64,000 nucleotides of DNA, taken from NCBI GenBank assembly GCA_947359465.1, contig OX375873.1, forward strand, positions 138,381,916 to 138,445,915. Reading direction: 5' to 3'. The position numbers were made by a program, and so were the translations under genes. The notes beneath the pieces are model-generated. The model had not been told where the DNA came from. It made no database searches and saw only the letters and a program-made list of their open reading frames with translations. The DNA is from Metellina segmentata (lineage: Eukaryota > Arthropoda > Arachnida > Araneae > Tetragnathidae). Positions 58,690-64,000 of this stretch are shown piece by piece. The number at the start of each line of letters is the position of its first letter. The first letter of the stretch is position 1.

Positions 58690-60605
58690 ACCATCTGGTT
58701 TGGGGTTTTATGGCACAAGGGTCATAATCTGGCCCTATTGGGCCAAGCTTCATTTCATATCGCGCAAAAAGATTTTATTTGAAGGGAGTTGAATCGAAGA
58801 TATAATTGGATAAACTTAAGAAATTTTACAATAACACGGCATAACATTTCTTTGGTTCTCATATTCATAGAAATAGAAACCTTTCGGAAGGTTCAGTGCA
58901 AGCAGAAATGTTTTTATATCTGCGACATTCGATAATTCTAATTGAAAAAGTTGAATGGTGCAAGGGCCATATTTCGGGCATGCTGTGCCATATACGCAAG
59001 ACATACACGATTAAGTAATAGACACAACGAAAAAAGTTTACTGACACAGGAAAGAGATATATATGTAAGTCGAATGAAAAGAGTATGGCTGATCCAATTG
59101 TGACGCCATTAAATGCAAATTAGCTGTACCATATAAGTTCGTGTTATTGTTAGATTAATAATCAGCACGGATATAAGATCGATATCAGGTTTCATTATTT
59201 AAGTTCTATTTATTTAAGTAAATTAGCAAACTTCTAATCTGCAAACATTAAAGTTCCAAATAAACGATGTTTTATTTGTAATACGACTTTCTTTCACTTT
59301 GCTAGTAGGCCTCAACTTGGCCTACAAGAAATACACGCAGAGAGGAATTCAACCTGCCCTGCCTACAACTCGCAGGTTGCAGGCACAGTGGGAATACACA
59401 CTGGGCCACGACAGGTTGTATTGGGTTCGATTGAGTTTCTAACTCGCAAAGCGATCCTAAACCAACAAGTCAAACTAGAGTTCGACATCAAAAGTGCGAA
59501 AAATTGGAAGCCTCGTTTACACTGGAGCTGCAAATATTTGTTTCCTCTTTTTGTGACGATGACGCTTGACGACCCCTTTTAGACCCACTCCGCTGTAAAC
59601 ACTTTGTCGACTTTTATCGGCAACACAGAGGGTTGAACACTCCCCTTTTCAGAGAAGAGTGATCACCATTCATCAAGATGTCGAGTATGGAGGATGGTGC
59701 GCTTGTAGCAGCAGCGAAACAACGGGCACCCTGGAGGTACTGGGTGAGACTATCGTTAAATGCGAGAGGCAAGCGATGAGGGCAAAATGTCACAGAGAGC
59801 GTACAAAAGACGGCGTGAGCGACTACGTGCCGAAGGGCAGAGGGGAGCGGTGACTGTCTGTAATACCGAAAGGGGACGAAATAGGAGAGCATTTTCAACC
59901 CAAATTTCGTCTCGAAATGTCCCCCAAAAGTTGCCGTCCTTTCATCTTTATCGCCTCCTGGTGGAGAACAAAATAGGAGTTGCAAACTCGCCACCTTGAT
60001 ACAAGATCATGACGATAAAATGAGTGCCATTTCTCGGAATATCTTCGAGGTTTCGAGGGGTTACGCGTTTACACCAGAGTTGCAAACGCGGTTTAACGCT
60101 GCTCCCCCACAAATGTAGCCAAGGTCCAACTTCCAAGTGTTTCCGAGAGTCGTTTACGTGACTCGTAGAACTGAGCGATTTCACGCCTAAAAAGAGTCTT
60201 ATCTGTCATTCCCTCATTGATTTTGCAATTCTTCGCCCACAATTATCCCGACGCAGCTGGCTAATTGATATGACGGCACAAAAGGGGCGATGCGGCCAGA
60301 GGAAACCCAATCAAAGCCACCCGGCGATGGTGTAGAAAAGAAACCAGTCGATCAAGGTCCGTTGAGGATGGGTGGAATATGGGCAATCAACCGCCGCCTT
60401 CGGTGGATGTGCGTGCGGAGCTGGGGGCCCCCTCGCATTTGCGGGGGATGTGAAGGTTAAGAAAACGAGCAAGGTGGTTGTGTGTTTCGCAATTACGAGA
60501 AACAGACTTCCCATCTTTCAATAATTTCATCACTTTTTCTAAAGTTGTCATCAACGCGAGGTGATTAACAGCAATAAAAGAGAAGAAAAATTGTTAGGAT
60601 CAAAA
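58690..60605. other. No gene recognised; includes a GC-richer stretch
   Basis: A GGTTTTATGGCACAAGGGTC dispersed-repeat copy lies at about 58700-58780. From about 59330 to 60510 the base composition is clearly less AT-rich than the surrounding introns. Open frames occur on both strands (for example 59614-59994 and 60311-60514 minus, 59659-59853 plus), but none shows a known domain, and none is bounded by splice sites in agreement with an upstream Cav3 exon. Its nature is undetermined. Confidence 0.5.
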
Positions 60606-60609
60606 AAAG

Positions 60610-60930
60610 AATCGTTGCAACACTTTGACAATGGGTCAGTTCTGGCCTCTTTGCTTCCATTTCTGCTTTTAATACTGCCATTTGAGAACAGTATTATTTC
60701 AAATGTATTGCCTGATTTTGTGGCAACAATTCATAATAATCGATTCTATTGTAGTCCCACCATACAGAAAGCATTACTGTATGGTGGGTTTACTTACTTC
60801 GAGGCTGAAATTTCCACTCTTAAATTAAACCTTCCAACTGTGGCCTCAGAAACAGCACTATGTCCATACACAGCACATACTTTACGAGCAGTCTGACTAG
60901 CATTTTTCTGCATTCTTAAAATAAAAGAGC
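60610..60930 (-). pseudogene. Mariner transposase relic with internal deletion
   Basis: Minus-strand frames give the N-terminal helix-turn-helix part MQKNASQTARKVCAVYGHSA then VSEATVGRF (60913 downward), joined after a deletion to SVWWDYNRIDYYELLPQNQA at about 60785-60725 and MAVLKAEMEAKRPELTHCQ near 60660-60620, with a stop between. VWWDxxxxxxYELLPxNQ and the AQKRPEL-like phrase are typical of mariner catalytic domains. The catalytic core is deleted, so the copy is inactive. Confidence 0.88.
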
Positions 60931-61139
60931 ATAATATGACGGAAATTAACTTTCTGGTTCTCCATTCTTAACACTGCAGTGAATCAAAAACGATGTCACA
61001 ACACATACTACAATTAAGCAGTGTAAGCAGAAAAGACCGAATTTAAACATTTGCCACTCCTTATCGGCGGTAGCAAAATAATAGATAGCTTCGATTTGAA
61101 AACGCGTAGAACTTTACGGATGACACAATATTTTACACG

Positions 61140-61335
61140 CGTTATTCTGAGTGTTTGGCAGTCCTCACGTTGGGTAGTTGAAGTTTGGAGAGTGGGGTGC
61201 CAATACAGGTTTTGTCTCGTCATCTGACCATAGTTTAAAGCCACGTGGTATTGTCCTCGAATATTTCCCTTAGGGATTGATCCCTGACGTCGTCAATAGC
61301 CCGTTGTGTTGCTCTAGTACGACGTTAGTTAAAAA
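61140..61335 (+). mobile_element. tRNA-derived SINE, body and tail
   Basis: Plus-oriented words CTCACGTTGGGTAGTTGAAG, TTTGGAGAGTGGGGTGCC, GTCTCGTCATCTGACC, ACGTGGTATTGTCCTCGAA, CCTTAGGGATTGATCCC and GTCGTCAATAGCCCGTTG with GTTGCTCTAGTACGACG match the body and tail of the 9398 copy in inverse. The tRNA head is missing. Confidence 0.85.
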
Positions 61336-61589
61336 AATAACCAAATTACTGAGAGTCTGGTTCTTTACAGCATGGTTGGAAGGTAGTCAACTAACGTTGC
61401 ACGGGAACACTACAAAAGACTATTGGCGACTTTTTATTGAGCGCAAATATGTTATTTACTGGCAGAGATGCTGCTTTCGCGAGTCAGGAGACGATCTCGT
61501 CTCGGTGACAAATTTGGCAGATAGCCATTTTTAATTTGTATTGCAATGTACACTACCCTACAATAATGAAATGGACGCTGAAGGATTTG

Positions 61590-62020
61590 CATGAAAACCG
61601 ACTATTTGTATGAGGGTGTGTTTCGTGGCATGGCCTGTGACCTTTGCAAGTTGTTCCTGGATCATTGAACGCTTACATGGGAATTTTGGACAAGTTCTTC
61701 CTACTCTGGCAATTTTATGGAATGGACGAATGTTACTTCCAGGACGACAACGCTCCGTGTCATGTTGTAGCCTCTGTCAAACAGTGGAATCATATATGGA
61801 TGTGAAACGTCCTGCCAAGAGTACCGACCTAAACCCCATAGTACATTTGCGGGACGTGTTAGAGCGACGCTTAGGGACCAGGGAACCACGTCCGAAATCT
61901 ACATCTGTGCTGGCGACATTCTGACAGCTGGAATGGACACAAATACCCATAGCTGTGTAACAAAACCTTGTTGAAAGTATGCCCAGAAGGGTTGCTACTG
62001 TAATTGCTGATATGCTGTGA
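61590..62020 (+). pseudogene. Tc1-like transposase fragment
   Basis: Plus-strand frames, shifted at least twice, give GCVSWHGL, VPGSLNAYMGILDKFFLP, then CCSLCQTVESYMDVKRPAKS and TDLNPIVHLRDVLERRLGTR then EPRPKSTSVLATF. It is the second half of a Tc1 transposase (DDE region to the C-terminal helix); the Asp motif region is frame-shifted. It belongs to a different Tc1 family from the copies at 14656 and 55139, judging by wording. Confidence 0.88.
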
Positions 62021-63217
62021 TGTATGGAAAAAAAGACGTTTTCGACAGGCAGATTGTGAAGTTCTCCGTTGCCTCACCAGACGTCACCAGGTCTTGATTC
62101 TGTTATAAATAGGACACAACGGGGGTCCTCCTGGATGGGCCCTGCCACGAGAGGGGAGCAGACGACCCCCGATTTCTCACACCTGGCACCTGCTCTCGCA
62201 GATCACTTTCTAACTGTCCCAAGATCCAAAGAGGGGACACTTGCACGTGTGTGAGCTGACACCTTCACTGGTGTTGCAGGTGTCATTGGAAAACACCCGA
62301 TCTACATACCAAGAGGGAGGCAGATTCCCCCGAAAAATCTCAAAGAGAGACGATACAAGGAAGCCACTGGAGCAAAGGGTAGAGCTCTCGCATAGACAGC
62401 TTTAAGTGATGTCAAACACCGGGGAACCAAAAGACAAACTGTGAAAAAGAAACTTGTGGTTTCTTCATGAGCATTAGGTCATCGATTGTCCACTGTAAAT
62501 ACTCGGTAATTATATTTCCAATTGTTATTGAACATTTTGTAAGTGAAATAAATAGCTTGAATAGGTAATCTGCTTATTCCAACTCCATCGTATTGCTGTG
62601 GTGCCCTAAACGCCACAATGCTGACAACATTTTTCGATTAATACAGGAATACAAAACTACGCTATCGTCTTCTATGTCTCGGTTTGAAAATTGTTCCAAG
62701 CACCATCACGAAAGAGGGATTTGAAACAGCTGCTCCGCTGGAATGTGGAAAAATCAAAGTCCTCTTGCATATCTCACAATGTTTCCGGCTGAACGCTGAT
62801 TTGCCGCCAATAGAACCTCATCTATCACTCTTTCAATATTTTAACAGCGATTTCTTTCGCGATTGGAATCAATTCTTTTCCGTTACCTCCTTAAAAGGTC
62901 GTTTTCGCTCATTTATTTCCTTCTGTCATCCCTCCTATTGATTGGGTCGAGAGTTGAAAGCCCACCCTCTTTGCTTTCAGGCGGCCCTAAACTCTCCTGA
63001 CGGCCGCATGACGAATGTTTGACTTTCCCCGAGATTTCAGACTTCCATCCATCAAAAGATTTCGCTGGTCACCGGATATCCATGGCTCCCTCCCTTACTT
63101 AGAGCACAGCCTCTTTATTCGCAACTGATGCGCTGGGTCAAGCGACTTCTAAGAGTTGAAAAATGTTCCCCTCTTCTGTGCGACGCGTTTTATACGGGAA
63201 GAACACTAGTGGAGATA
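62021..63217. other. No gene recognised
   Basis: Mixed-composition sequence between two Tc1 fragments. Open frames at 62069-62254 and 62684-62941 have no recognisable domain. No tandem array or terminal repeats were seen, except the start of the element at 63218. Confidence 0.5.
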
Positions 63218-64000
63218 CTATAGACAAAAATAGGGAAACACCTCGTGAAATGTATGCTTGAAAAGAAATGTTTATTCCAGTGAAATGTGTAGGTGGCGCT
63301 GGTGTTTTCGCCTACTGACGTCTCCAATACAACGTCCTAAATACACTGCGCAGGTCAGTCATTGTTGGGGCACTGTTCTATGAAGTTGTAATTGCATCAT
63401 GTCAGAGCTAACAGACTTCGAACGTGGGCAAATTGTTGGAGCTCGTGTGGTGGGTGGTTCCGTAAGCAAGGTAGCCGAAGTGTTTAGTGTTTCAAGAGAT
63501 ACTGTATCGAACATTTATTCCGCATATTTGAAAACATCATCCGCTAGTCAAAGCGCGGACGAAAGTGTGTGCTGAGTGATTGTGACAGACGATCATTAAG
63601 GAGGGTTGTGAAAAAAATAAAAAGTCCACAGCTACAAAAGTTACTGCTGAATTGAATGTTGGTGCTCTCAAACCCTGTGAGTACCAAAACAATAAGAATG
63701 GAGCTCCTTACGTAGGGTATTTCTGGCCGAACTGCAATTCAAAAACCTTTTATTAGTGATGCTAATGCCTGTAACAGAAAAAAGTGGTGATTCAGTCATA
63801 AAGTCTGGACTTTGAAGTAATGGAAGACAGTAATTTGGACGCCAGACCAAGCGTTAAGCCAGAGTGCTTGTTGCCAAGAGTGAAACATAGCGGGGGTCCT
63901 GTGATGGTTTGAGCAGCCATATCGCAGTTTTCGGCGGGCCCCATGATTTGTCTGCAAGGGCACATTAAGGCCAAGGATTACTTGAATATTTTGGCCTATC
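63218..64000 (+). pseudogene. Tc1-like transposon, 5' end and first half of transposase, cut by window edge
   Basis: A terminal-repeat-like start CTATAGACAAAAATAGGGAA then ACACCTCGTG lies at about 63218-63247. An ATG at 63399 opens a 58-codon frame, stopped at 63573-63575, with the Tc1 N-terminus MSELTDFERGQIVGARVVGG then SVSKVAEVFSVSRDTVSNIY, a paired-type helix-turn-helix that binds the terminal repeat. Continuing frames carry later blocks: KVTAELN-like near 63640, a NWKTVIWTPDQALSQSACC-like degenerate segment near 63815-63860 and GGVLxWFEQPYRSFRRAP-like sequence near 63900. Stops and frameshifts make it inactive. The rest is beyond the right edge. Confidence 0.85.

Noticed and set aside
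59614..59994. 126-codon minus-strand frame in the GC-richer block
   Set aside because: No known domain and no splice sites in agreement with the phase-1 start of the exon at 53048; not called as a gene.

Overview
The window is arthropod genomic DNA, most likely from a spider. It is AT-rich, gene-poor, full of introns several kilobases long, and crowded with decayed Tc1/mariner, LINE, tRNA-SINE, Helitron and MITE copies. The spider assignment is an inference from the repeat mix and from the protein sequence of the one host gene; I could not test it by database search.

The only host gene I can support lies on the minus strand and fills about 50 kb (3244-53048). It is the middle of a voltage-gated calcium channel alpha-1 subunit of the T-type (Cav3; Ca-alpha1T / CACNA1G-H-I orthologue). 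Eleven exons were placed by protein similarity and by splice sites whose phases all agree. In transcript order: end of the I-II linker plus domain II S1 (52768-53048), S2-S3 (42866-43017), S4-S5 (36669-36854), two alternative S5-to-pore turret exons (28480-28594 and 23260-23416), the filter plus S6 (18018-18173), then five exons of the cytoplasmic II-III linker (16913-17009, 13616-13833, 11755-11910, 4934-5103, 3244-3661). Domain I lies beyond the right edge; domains III and IV lie beyond the left edge.

The most interesting biology is the pair of turret exons. Both enter in phase 2 and leave in phase 0, so the reading frame survives only if exactly one is used. One encodes a short turret with three cysteines, the other a longer turret with five. 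This matches the alternative domain II turret known in invertebrate Cav3 channels (exon 12a/12b of the snail channel), which alters sodium versus calcium permeation without changing the filter residues.

The introns hold the rest. 1-3.2 kb: a degenerate R1-type LINE behind a tandem repeat. 4-6.3 kb: TTAA-type and hAT-type MITEs. 6.6-16.7 kb: tRNA-SINE copies, tandem arrays, a Tc1 fragment. 17-21.7 kb: a Helitron, a complete-ended Tc1 relic, a jockey-like LINE fragment. 24-42 kb: long AT-rich introns, nearly empty, with a CR1/L2-like LINE end and a small MITE. 44-48.4 kb: a three-layer nest (a long-TIR, 8-bp-TSD element containing a second copy of itself and a Helitron). 52-64 kb: SINEs (one split by a Harbinger-type MITE), a LINE 3' end, an LTR-retroelement primer site, and several Tc1/mariner fragments. 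No tRNA or rRNA gene or CRISPR array was seen.
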